Shown here in pieces: positions 1 to 6,087 of a DNA stretch of 11,016 bases (the first letter of the stretch is position 1; every line of letters begins with the position of its first letter). Made by a program: the position numbers and the translations under genes. Origin of the DNA: Rhodobacter sp. (lineage in GTDB: Bacteria; Pseudomonadota; Alphaproteobacteria; Rhodobacterales; Rhodobacteraceae); assembly GCA_003536295.1 (NCBI GenBank), contig DPZQ01000183.1, positions 1 through 11,016 of the forward strand, given 5' to 3'. The notes under the pieces are model-generated. The model worked only from the letters and a program-made list of their open reading frames with translations, searched no databases and was not told the origin of the DNA.

Positions 1-666
1 ATTCGCTTTGGCGATAATGACCGATTGGCGGCGCAAATTGCTGTGACAGTTGGTGCAGATCAATTGGTTCTTTTGTCAGATGTTGACGGGTTTTATTCTG
101 CTAATCCACATCAAGAACCCACTGCAACACGTTTTAACCTTGTCGAAGAAATTACCCCCATGATCGAGGCGATGGCGGGCGATCCGATATCTGGCCTGTC
201 AAAAGGTGGGATGAAGACAAAAATCATGGCTGCAAAATCGGCTGTGGCTGGGGGCTGCTCGATGGCAATCATGCATGGTGCGGTCGCGCGCCCTTTGCAA
301 GCCTTGCAAAATGGTGCGGCCCATACTTGGTTTTTAGCCCAAACCGACCCGCAAGCTGCGCGCAAACGCTGGATCAACACGCTTAAAACCCGCGGCGATA
401 TTTTGCTGGATGCGGGGGCGGTGCAAGCGCTTTTGTCGGGAAAATCGCTGCTTCCAGCGGGAGTTTTTGCGGTACGCGGGCAGTTTGAGCGCGGTGATTT
501 GGTTGCGATCTTGGGTCCTGATGGGGCGGCACTTGGGCGCGGTCTGGTGCGCTATTCCGCCGATGAGACGCGCGCTATAGCGGGCCATAAATCTGCTGAA
601 ATTGAACAGATATTAGGGTATGCAGGGCGGGCTGCATTGGTGCACCGCGATGATATGGTTATTTAA
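1..666 (+). CDS. proB: Glutamate 5-kinase, 3' part (5' end outside window)
   Basis: ATP-dependent phosphorylation of L-glutamate to glutamyl 5-phosphate, the first step of proline synthesis in the cytoplasm. The frame is open from base 1, so the gene starts left of the window; 221 residues are visible out of about 370 in the family. The visible part holds the end of the amino acid kinase domain: a FGDND...LAA segment at visible residues 4-11, then the KGGMKTK loop near residues 68-74, which belongs to the nucleotide-binding region. A C-terminal PUA domain begins around visible residue 130 (GDILLD, later FERGDLVAI and GRGLVRYS). The kinase-plus-PUA architecture is the long bacterial ProB form. 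The TAA stop overlaps by one base a possible ATG for proA, so the two genes form an operon. Rhodobacterales often have obgE upstream, which cannot be checked here. Confidence 0.96.
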   Translation: MRFGDNDRLAAQIAVTVGADQLVLLSDVDGFYSANPHQEPTATRFNLVEEITPMIEAMAGDPISGLSKGGMKTKIMAAKSAVAGGCSMAIMHGAVARPLQALQNGAAHTWFLAQTDPQAARKRWINTLKTRGDILLDAGAVQALLSGKSLLPAGVFAVRGQFERGDLVAILGPDGAALGRGLVRYSADETRAIAGHKSAEIEQILGYAGRAALVHRDDMVI

Positions 667-680
667 TGACGCGAGGTGTG

Positions 681-1937
681 ATGGACAAGCATTCAACATT
701 GATGACTCAAATCGGCGCAAAAGCGCGCGTGGCCAGTGCCGAATTGGCCTATGCTAGCGCCGAGCGCAAACACGCAGCCCTGATCTCAGCCGCCGAAGCG
801 GTTTGGGCGGGGTTGGATGCTCTTTTGATTGCCAATGCCGAAGATCAGGTCTACGCGGAAGAAAAAGGCATCTCGGCGGCGATGATGGATCGTTTGATTT
901 TAACACATGACCGCATTCGCGCCATTTCTGACGGTCTACGCGCCGTTGCGGCCCAGCCTGACCCCGTTGGCGCAGTGATCGCCGAGTGGGACATGGCCAC
1001 GGGCCTGCATATCAAACGGGTGCGCACGCCTTTGGGCGTGATCGGTGTGATTTATGAAAGTCGCCCCAATGTCACCGCTGACGCAGCGGCGCTTTGCCTT
1101 AAGTCGGGCAATGCGGTGATTTTGCGCGGCGGTTCAGAAAGTTTTCACAGCTCAACCTTGCTGCACAGTATGATTGTGCAAGGGCTGAAAGATGCGGGTC
1201 TACCGCTGGATGCAGTGCAGCTTATTCCTACCCGCGACCGTGCGATGGTCACAGAATTGGTGCGTGCCACCGACTATGTGGATGTGATCATCCCGCGCGG
1301 TGGCAAAGGTCTGGTCGCCTTGGTGCAAAAAGAAGCACGCGTGCCCATTTTTGCGCATTTAGAGGGGATTTGCCACGTTTATGTTGACGCGGCCGCCGAT
1401 CTTGAAAAGGCCCGAGCCGTGGTCGTGAACGCCAAAACACGGCGCACGGGCATTTGTGGTGCCGCGGAATGTTTGCTGATTGATCAAGGATTTTTCGATA
1501 AGCACGGCAGTATTTTGATCGAAGATTTGCTTAGAGCCGGCGTGGAAGTTCGCGCATTAGGCCCACTTTTGGAAGTTGAGGGCACAAAGCCTGCTGAAGA
1601 AAGCGACTTTGGGTATGAGTTTTTAGACATGATCATAGCGGCCAAAATAGTGAACGGCGTGGATGCGGCTATCAGCCATATTCGCAAGTACGGCTCACAG
1701 CACACAGAAGCGATTTTAACCGAAGATGATGCGACCGCTGACCGGTTTTTCCAGCGCTTGGATTCGGCAATTTTGTTGCGCAACGCTTCGACCCAGTTTG
1801 CCGATGGGGGCGAATTTGGCATGGGCAGTGAAATTGGTATTGCCACAGGTAAATTGCACGCACGTGGCCCCGTCGGCGCTGAGCAGTTGACCAGCTTTAA
1901 ATATCTAGTCACGGGCAATGGCACCGTCAGAGGTTAA
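681..1937 (+). CDS. proA: Glutamate-5-semialdehyde dehydrogenase (gamma-glutamyl phosphate reductase)
   Basis: NADPH-dependent reduction of glutamyl 5-phosphate to glutamate 5-semialdehyde, the second step of proline synthesis, acting directly on the unstable ProB product. The protein is full length (418 residues from this start). Family marks are the RTPLGVIGVIYESRPNVT segment (about residues 115-132), the IIPRGGKGL segment (about 203-211) and the catalytic cysteine in RRTGICGAAE (Cys about 259). Two starts are possible: ATG at 666, which overlaps the proB stop (TAATG) but has no visible ribosome binding site, and ATG at 681, preceded by GAGG at 673-676. I chose 681 for the Shine-Dalgarno match, although the 4-base gap is short; 666 would add five residues. 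Downstream it faces the broken chpT, 9 bases away, with no clear terminator between them. Confidence 0.96.
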   Translation: MDKHSTLMTQIGAKARVASAELAYASAERKHAALISAAEAVWAGLDALLIANAEDQVYAEEKGISAAMMDRLILTHDRIRAISDGLRAVAAQPDPVGAVIAEWDMATGLHIKRVRTPLGVIGVIYESRPNVTADAAALCLKSGNAVILRGGSESFHSSTLLHSMIVQGLKDAGLPLDAVQLIPTRDRAMVTELVRATDYVDVIIPRGGKGLVALVQKEARVPIFAHLEGICHVYVDAAADLEKARAVVVNAKTRRTGICGAAECLLIDQGFFDKHGSILIEDLLRAGVEVRALGPLLEVEGTKPAEESDFGYEFLDMIIAAKIVNGVDAAISHIRKYGSQHTEAILTEDDATADRFFQRLDSAILLRNASTQFADGGEFGMGSEIGIATGKLHARGPVGAEQLTSFKYLVTGNGTVRG

Positions 1938-2081
1938 GGCGTACCATCATCTGTGTGACTGGGAAATCTGATCGATATTTTGGCGCGCCAAGGCGAAATG
2001 TACTTTGGTGGCCGTTATTTGGTGAAGGGGCTCGTACTCCAAAAGGCCCTGATTTAGCGCGTCAAAGCGCAGCTTTTCGCT

Positions 2082-2084
2082 TTA
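2082..2084 (-). other. In-frame TAA inside the C-terminal half of chpT
   Basis: On the minus strand the codons run ...ITG-TAA-SEKLRF. ChpT-like sequence continues in the same frame on both sides of the stop, so this is a point nonsense mutation separate from the upstream frameshift. Confidence 0.85.
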
Positions 2085-2227
2085 GCCCGTGATGTACCAA
2101 CCTTTGTCATTCAATTGGGCCGCAATACGGCCACCAAAGGGCAGGGCGCTTTCCAAGCGCACCAGCAGCAAAAAAGCCGATTGCAGATCGAGGTTGTTAA
2201 GGTTTTGCGGCTGTGCTAAGCGATATT

Positions 2228-2240
2228 TAACCACCCACCA
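2228..2240 (-). other. Frameshift zone in chpT
   Basis: The N-terminal frame (ADPRLGGW, then stop) and the C-terminal frame (VKYRLAQPQ) overlap here in a G-rich stretch. Going from one to the other needs a -1 shift, as left by one deleted base. The heptamer at the junction is not a canonical X-XXY-YYZ slippery site. The exact base cannot be fixed without an intact relative. Confidence 0.7.
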
Positions 2241-2523
2241 AGTCTCGGGTCGGCTAATATTGCCAACACCTCGGACTGAACGATGAGCTGATCTTGTCCC
2301 GTTGCCTCAAAGCCCACACTAAAAAACTGAATGTGCGTATTTGCATTGGTCACGCTTTCTGAGATAAGAGAGATCTCGGGACTTTGAGGGTGGCCCTCCA
2401 TAATCAAAAGCTTAACCCCATTGCCAATCTCGTGGATCGGGCAAATCAAATAATGGCAAATCCATGATCCTACTAACGCAGATAGGTTGTTGAAAGACAT
2501 GACACCTCCTTCAAGGGGCTAAT

Positions 2524-2697
2524 ATGAACTCTATTTTAGAGCCTGGTATGTTCGTGCGCCATCCGACCCAGCCAGATTGGGGCCTGGGGCAGGTGCAGTC
2601 GAAAATCGCGCAGCGCATAACCGTAAATTTTGAACATATGGGTAAAGTCGTGATCGACGCCCGTCATGTTGCCTTGGAATTGGTCTATTTGACATAA
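2524..2697 (+). CDS. Small DUF3553 protein
   Basis: A 57-residue protein that I recognise as a DUF3553 family member: it opens with LEPGMFVRHP, continues with PDWGLGQVQS and ends with ITVNFEHMGKVVID, the usual order for this SH3/Tudor-like small beta fold. No signal peptide or membrane segment is visible, so it is probably cytoplasmic. Its molecular function is unknown. An AAGGGG element just before the ATG (about 2513-2518) can serve as ribosome binding site. It starts 23 bases from the start of the divergent chpT copy, so each gene's promoter must lie inside or very near the other gene. From memory, this divergent pairing with chpT is common in Rhodobacterales. Unlike its neighbour, it is intact. 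It is too short for standard ORF length cutoffs. Confidence 0.87.
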   Translation: MNSILEPGMFVRHPTQPDWGLGQVQSKIAQRITVNFEHMGKVVIDARHVALELVYLT

Positions 2698-2827
2698 TAT
2701 TGCCGCTTGCAATCTACAATCTTAAGTTGCAATTGAAGTACTGGCCTCTGTCAAGAACCCATATTTGGTTGCATTTTGGGTGGATTTTCTTATGCGTTAG
2801 GCGAGCGGCACAGGAGTATTGGGGCCT
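2698..2827. promoter_or_regulatory. 130-bp gap upstream of olsB with repeated TTGCAAT motifs
   Basis: The stretch between the DUF3553 gene and olsB is AT-richer than the genes and must hold the olsBA promoter if these genes are not read through from the left. TTGCAAT occurs at 2707-2713 and 2727-2733, and a TTGCATT variant at 2769-2775; start-to-start distances are 20 and 42 bases. TTGCAA is itself palindromic. A single CTGTCAA at 2748-2754 resembles half of a PhoB box, but no convincing second half lies 11 bases away. No clear -35/-10 pair or terminator hairpin with a T run is seen. The function is inferred from position only. Confidence 0.35.
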
Positions 2828-3616
2828 ATGACATCTGACGAACCCCATCTGATCTTGCGCCTTGCCAAAGATGCCCAAGATCTAAGCGCCGCGCAACATT
2901 TGCGCTATATTGTCTTTGTGAAAGAGTTGGGCGCAGACGGACCCTTGGTTGACCATCAAAAAGAACTTGAGATTGACGCGTTCGATCCATACTTTGACCA
3001 TCTTTTGCTGATCGATACCCGCAAAGACCCCAATGCGGGCGATCATGTGGTTGGGGTCTATCGTCTGTTGTCCCCCGAAAAAGCATCGGCGAGTGGGCGC
3101 TACTATTGCGAAGATGAGTTTGACCTAACGGCACTTAAAGCGTCGGGGCGCAGATTGCTTGAGTTGGGGCGCTCTTGCGTGGCGGCCCCATATCGTGGCG
3201 GTGTTGCCATGTTGCGCCTTTGGGCGGGGCTTGCCGATTATGTGATTGCGCAGAAGATTGATGTGCTGTTTGGTGCTGCATCATTCTTTGGCACCAACCT
3301 AAAGGCGCTTGATCAGCCCTTCTCTTATCTTTATCATAATCACTTAGCCCCGCCTGCGTTGTTTGCCCGCGCCATCGGCCACACCCGTGCTGAGATGAAT
3401 GTGATTGCTAAAGATAAGCTTGACCGCAAAGCTGCGATGCTGGGCACGCCCGCTTTGATAAAAGCCTATTTGCGTTTGGGCGGCTATGTTGGAGACGGGG
3501 CCTATATTGATCATCGGTTTAACTCGGTTGATGTTTTGTTGGTTTTGGATGCGGGCCTTATGACAGAACGCCAGCGCACCCTTTACGCGCGCAACGCGGG
3601 GGCTCAAGATGGATGA
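2828..3616 (+). CDS. olsB: OlsB-type acyl-ACP N-acyltransferase (ornithine or glutamine lipid)
   Basis: Transfers a 3-hydroxyacyl group from acyl carrier protein to the alpha-amino group of an amino acid, giving the lyso-aminolipid that OlsA completes. The 262-residue protein shows the family's GNAT-like features: RYIVFVKELGA near residues 26-36, an acidic DAFDPYFDH segment (about 50-58), LELGRSCV at 111-118, and the FGAASFFGT stretch around 148-156. It has no membrane span, as expected for a soluble or peripheral enzyme. The start is ATG 2828, 11 bases after AGGAG (2812-2816); TTG at 2819 is too close to that site. The stop overlaps the start of olsA, so the pair is translationally coupled. 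The substrate could be ornithine or, as reported for the related GlsB in marine Rhodobacteraceae, glutamine; sequence reading alone does not decide. Confidence 0.85.
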   Translation: MTSDEPHLILRLAKDAQDLSAAQHLRYIVFVKELGADGPLVDHQKELEIDAFDPYFDHLLLIDTRKDPNAGDHVVGVYRLLSPEKASASGRYYCEDEFDLTALKASGRRLLELGRSCVAAPYRGGVAMLRLWAGLADYVIAQKIDVLFGAASFFGTNLKALDQPFSYLYHNHLAPPALFARAIGHTRAEMNVIAKDKLDRKAAMLGTPALIKAYLRLGGYVGDGAYIDHRFNSVDVLLVLDAGLMTERQRTLYARNAGAQDG

Positions 3617-4442
3617 TTGGCGTTCACAAAGGCCGGCACCCACACGGTTTCATCCGCTTCATTTTATCTTGGGGCTGGTGCGGTTTTTGGCTTTAGTGCT
3701 TTTGATCTATGGGGGGGTGGCGCTGATGGTTCTCCTGCGTTTGCTTGAGTTGCCGCTTTTTGGCGCACGCCGCCCTTGGACACCCTTAATCACCCAATTC
3801 GTCTGTTTGGGGGCTTTACAAATTTTTGGGCTGCGCTTGCATCTCTATGGGCAGCCCTATTTTGGCCGGCGTTTTCAGCCTGTGACCTCGGTCAGCAATC
3901 ATATTTCTTGGATGGATATTTTCGTGCTGAACGCCGCCGCACGCAGCTATTTCGTCGCCAAATCTGAGGTGGCAGGCTGGCCAGGGATCGGGCTTTTGGC
4001 GCGTGTGACTGGCACTTTGTTCATCAACCGAAAAAAGCAGCATGCCAAGGCCCAACAAGCGTTTTTTAAAAAGCGCCTGTCTTTGGGCCATCATCTGACC
4101 TTTTTTCCTGAAGGAACTAGCAGTGATGGGGTTCGCATCTTACCCTTTAAATCAACGCTTTTCGAGGCGTTATTAACAGATAATATTAAGAATGCAGCGA
4201 TCCAACCCATAAGCCTGCGCTATCAGCCCGCACAGGGGTATGACGCGCGGCTTTACGGATGGTGGGGGGATATGGGGTTTACAGGGCATTTTTGGCGCAT
4301 CTTAACCACGCCTCAGCACGGTGATGTTTATGTGACGTATCACGCGCCCTTAATGGCGCGCGATTTCCCGAATCGTAAGGCTTTGGCACAGGCGTGCCAT
4401 GCCAAAGTACTTGCAGGGTTCACCGCCGTTCCTATGTCCTAG
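3609..4442 (+). CDS. olsA: OlsA-type lyso-lipid O-acyltransferase (PlsC family)
   Basis: Second acyltransferase of aminolipid synthesis, adding a fatty acid from acyl-ACP to the hydroxyl of the lyso-lipid; some members also act on lysophosphatidic acid. The 277-residue protein has a hydrophobic N-terminal anchor (about residues 18-46) and the acyltransferase blocks in order: NHISWMD at 97-103 (catalytic His98, Asp103), the TLFINRKK block at about 136-143, and FFPEGTSSDG at about 165-174. This is a complete PlsC-type active site at the inner face of the cytoplasmic membrane. Its ATG lies inside the end of olsB (8-base overlap), which supports the olsB-olsA assignment over a stand-alone PlsC. 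Its TAG stop overlaps the stop of the convergent thiE-like gene in a CCTAGG palindrome. Confidence 0.87.
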   Translation: MDDWRSQRPAPTRFHPLHFILGLVRFLALVLLIYGGVALMVLLRLLELPLFGARRPWTPLITQFVCLGALQIFGLRLHLYGQPYFGRRFQPVTSVSNHISWMDIFVLNAAARSYFVAKSEVAGWPGIGLLARVTGTLFINRKKQHAKAQQAFFKKRLSLGHHLTFFPEGTSSDGVRILPFKSTLFEALLTDNIKNAAIQPISLRYQPAQGYDARLYGWWGDMGFTGHFWRILTTPQHGDVYVTYHAPLMARDFPNRKALAQACHAKVLAGFTAVPMS

Positions 4443-4444
4443 GA
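4439..4444. other. Shared CCTAGG at the olsA/thiE-like tail-to-tail junction
   Basis: The olsA stop TAG (4440-4442) and the minus-strand stop TAG of the thiE-like gene (4439-4441) overlap inside CTAG. No space remains for an ordinary intergenic terminator, so transcripts from both sides probably run into the opposite gene. Confidence 0.9.
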
Positions 4445-5059
4445 AATCGGCGCAAGGAGTGTTTTTAGGGCCACAAGAGGATCGCCTTGCCTCCAAATTT
4501 CATCGCCGATCCCTAGGAAATCAACCATCGGGCCAAATTGTGCGACAAGCCCAAGGTTCAAAGCCCCTTCGGCTACAATGGGCAGCTCGATCATCTCAAG
4601 CCACCAGTCAAACAGTTCAAAACCTGCGCGCTCACCTTGGCCAAGGGGCGTGTCGCCGATCGGGCCAAAGGCCACATAATCGGCCCCCGCTTCGGCGGCA
4701 TTGATCCCGTCATGGCGCGTGGTACCACAGTAGGCACCAATGATAGCATCATCGCCCAGATCTTTGCGCACTTTGCGTAAATTGCGCGCCCCGTCTGAAA
4801 GATGCACCCCATCCAGACCTAGGCGCTCAACCAACATAACATGGTCTTCAATGACCAAAGCTACATCGCGCGCAAGGGTGATGTCGCGCAAAGCATCGGC
4901 AGCGCGGCTGACGTGATCTTGGTCCTTGCTGGCCAAAGCCATACGCACGCAGGCGATTTCATGCCCGTCCAGCACTCTCGCCAAGAGATCGGGGTAAATG
5001 TCTAGCTCGAAGTTTGGGGGGGTAATTAAATAGATTTGCGGATGATCTTGGTCTGACAT
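4439..5059 (-). CDS. Thiamine phosphate synthase-like (ThiE/TenI fold) protein
   Basis: A 206-residue TIM-barrel protein of the ThiE/TenI family. Typical ThiE joins hydroxymethylpyrimidine diphosphate and thiazole phosphate to thiamine phosphate. Visible family marks are YLITPP (residues 10-15), GLDGVHLSDG (81-90), IIGAYCG (106-112), GADYVAFGPIGDTPL (125-139) and LPIVAEGALN (159-168). Several positions differ from canonical ThiE as I know it: VRMALASKD replaces the early LR.K strand, VIEDHV replaces the IND segment, and PIVAEGALN replaces PVVAIGGI. The activity may therefore be altered or lost, or the protein may do a TenI-like job; the fold call is firmer than the function. The start is ATG 5059 with AAAGGA a few bases upstream. 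It is a single minus-strand gene between olsA and trmJ with no other thi gene in view. Confidence 0.78.
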   Translation of the reverse strand: MSDQDHPQIYLITPPNFELDIYPDLLARVLDGHEIACVRMALASKDQDHVSRAADALRDITLARDVALVIEDHVMLVERLGLDGVHLSDGARNLRKVRKDLGDDAIIGAYCGTTRHDGINAAEAGADYVAFGPIGDTPLGQGERAGFELFDWWLEMIELPIVAEGALNLGLVAQFGPMVDFLGIGDEIWRQGDPLVALKTLLAPIS

Positions 5060-5085
5060 GATAGTCCTTTGGCTTTTTTATGTCC

Positions 5086-5119
5086 TTACCCCATGTTGTG
5101 CGCTTTGGCTATGGGGTGA
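5086..5119. repeat. Inverted repeat in the thiE-like/trmJ divergent gap
   Basis: TTACCCCAT at 5086-5094 pairs with ATGGGGTGA at 5111-5119 (nine pairs, one of them G-T) around a 16-base loop. It lies 27 bases upstream of the thiE-like start, so it could be an operator or a leader hairpin of that gene. I see no TPP-riboswitch core (no CTGAGA element). The rest of the 148-bp gap (5060-5207) shows no clear promoter. Confidence 0.35.
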
Positions 5120-5207
5120 TCAAGAGCGATTGTTTGAGGCTTTGGGGCGGCGGCTTGCGTCAGGTTAGATTGCCGCGTAAAAGCGCCCAAATGATAAAAG
5201 GTGTGCC

Positions 5208-5978
5208 ATGATCCCCCCTGCTATTATACTTGTGCGACCGCAAATGGGCGAAAATATTGGCGCGGCGGCACGGGCGATGTTAAATTTTGGACTTGAAAAT
5301 CTGCGTGTTGTTGCGCCTCGCGACGGCTGGCCCAATCCGAAGGCGGTTGCCATGGCATCGGGGGCGGGGCGGCTTTTGGATTTTGCAGGGCCGTTTCTTG
5401 ATGTGCAGGCCGCGATCGGCGATTGCGATTATGTTTTTGCCACAACTGCACGTGGGCGTGAATTGACCAAACCCATTGTGACGCCTGAACGCGCCATGGA
5501 ACTTTCGCGTGCTTTTTCTACGCAGGGTAAAAAGGTTGGTATCCTTTTTGGACCCGAACGTGCGGGGCTTGAAAATGATGATGTAGTACAGGCCAATGCG
5601 ATCATATCTGTGCCCGTGAACCCTGACTTTCCAAGTCTGAATTTGGCTCAGTGTGTGCTGTTGATCGGTTATGAATGGGGCCGACAAACCAGCAAAACCC
5701 CGCCGGAAGTCATGGCAATGGCCCGAACCGAATTTGCAACCCGTGTGGAAATTGAAAAGCTCGGCGATCATTTTGAACAGCGTTTGACCGAAACTGGTTT
5801 TTTCCGCCCTGCCGAAAAAGTGCCAGGAATGAAAACAAATTTGCGCAATATGTGGGGACGTTTGCCGCTTACACGCGCTGATGTGCAAACGCTACACGGG
5901 ATGTTACGCCAGATATTTCGCTCCTTTGGCGCAGATGAACAACACCAGGCCCCCGCACCGGGAGGCCCGAAATCTTAG
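5208..5978 (+). CDS. trmJ: tRNA Cm32/Um32 methyltransferase TrmJ type (SPOUT family)
   Basis: AdoMet-dependent 2'-O-ribose methyltransferase; TrmJ modifies position 32 in the anticodon loop of tRNAs. The 256-residue length is usual for the family. The three SPOUT motifs are present: motif 1 MGENIGAAARAM (residues 13-24, with Asn16 and the catalytic-type Arg22), motif 2 ILFGPERAGLENDD (112-125) and motif 3 SVPVNPDFPSLNLAQ (134-148), which together form the knotted AdoMet site. The C-terminal region (about 165-256) is the helical extension seen in TrmJ. The start is ATG 5208 with AAAGGTG shortly upstream. It lies alone between the divergent thiE-like gene and ctaA. Other TrmH-group methyltransferases share these motifs, but FPSLNLAQ followed by the long helical tail favours TrmJ. 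Confidence 0.88.
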   Translation: MIPPAIILVRPQMGENIGAAARAMLNFGLENLRVVAPRDGWPNPKAVAMASGAGRLLDFAGPFLDVQAAIGDCDYVFATTARGRELTKPIVTPERAMELSRAFSTQGKKVGILFGPERAGLENDDVVQANAIISVPVNPDFPSLNLAQCVLLIGYEWGRQTSKTPPEVMAMARTEFATRVEIEKLGDHFEQRLTETGFFRPAEKVPGMKTNLRNMWGRLPLTRADVQTLHGMLRQIFRSFGADEQHQAPAPGGPKS

Positions 5979-5988
5979 TGCAAATGGT

Positions 5989-6020
5989 CGCATGCGTCTT
6001 TGTCCTCTTGAAGGCATGCG
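5989..6020. repeat. Short inverted repeat after trmJ
   Basis: CGCATGC at 5989-5995 and GCATGCG at 6014-6020 can form a 7-bp stem with an 18-base loop, beginning 10 bases after the trmJ stop. No T run follows, so it is at best a weak terminator candidate. A possible but poor promoter (TTGAAG 6008-6013, TAATCT 6031-6036, 17-base spacer) overlaps its right arm and could serve ctaA. Confidence 0.3.
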
Positions 6021-6087
6021 CCCAGCGGCTTAATCTCGCCCTAAGATAGCCTATCGTGGTCTTGGATCATCTGCCGAAAGTCATATC

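Larger units (their letters stand above)
1947..2500 (-). pseudogene. chpT: Broken histidine phosphotransferase ChpT (frameshift plus internal stop)
   Basis: ChpT normally passes phosphate from the hybrid kinase CckA to CtrA and CpdR. Reading begins at ATG 2500, after a strong AAGGAGG site, and gives a ChpT N-terminus: GSWICHYL with the phospho-accepting histidine at residue 16, then HEIGNG, ISLISESVTNAN and QFFSVGFEA (the dimerising helical hairpin). This frame stops at 2216-2218. The matching C-terminal half is one frame away: from about 2228 down it reads YRLAQPQ, then AFLLLVRLESALPFGGRI and GWYITG, typical of the ChpT ATPase-like domain. A TAA at 2082-2084 interrupts that frame, which then continues as SEKLRFDAL...KVHFALARQ to a TGA at 1947-1949. 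The pattern fits a one-base deletion near 2228-2240 plus a separate nonsense mutation. Residues beside the histidine (Tyr after His, Cys and His further on) differ from the family pattern I recall (CHDLISPIGAI). Not functional as read, barring two sequencing errors. Confidence 0.88.

Noticed and set aside
2228..2240. Programmed -1 frameshifting that would rescue chpT
   Set aside because: The heptamer at the junction is not a canonical slippery site, and the TAA at 2082-2084 would still end translation.
2089..2286. Plus-strand 65-residue open frame
   Set aside because: It is antisense to the chpT remnant and has no family features or good ribosome binding site.
2216..2500. A 94-residue minus-strand protein as an intact small gene
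   Set aside because: It is only the N-terminal half of ChpT; the rest of the family sequence continues one frame away directly downstream.
2748..2768. PhoB box controlling olsBA
   Set aside because: Only one CTGTCA half site is found; there is no matching second half at the required spacing.
5060..5207. TPP riboswitch for the thiE-like gene
   Set aside because: The conserved TPP-aptamer core elements are not visible in either strand of the gap.
5280..5888. Minus-strand 202-codon open frame
   Set aside because: It is antisense to trmJ, whose three SPOUT motifs prove the plus-strand frame.
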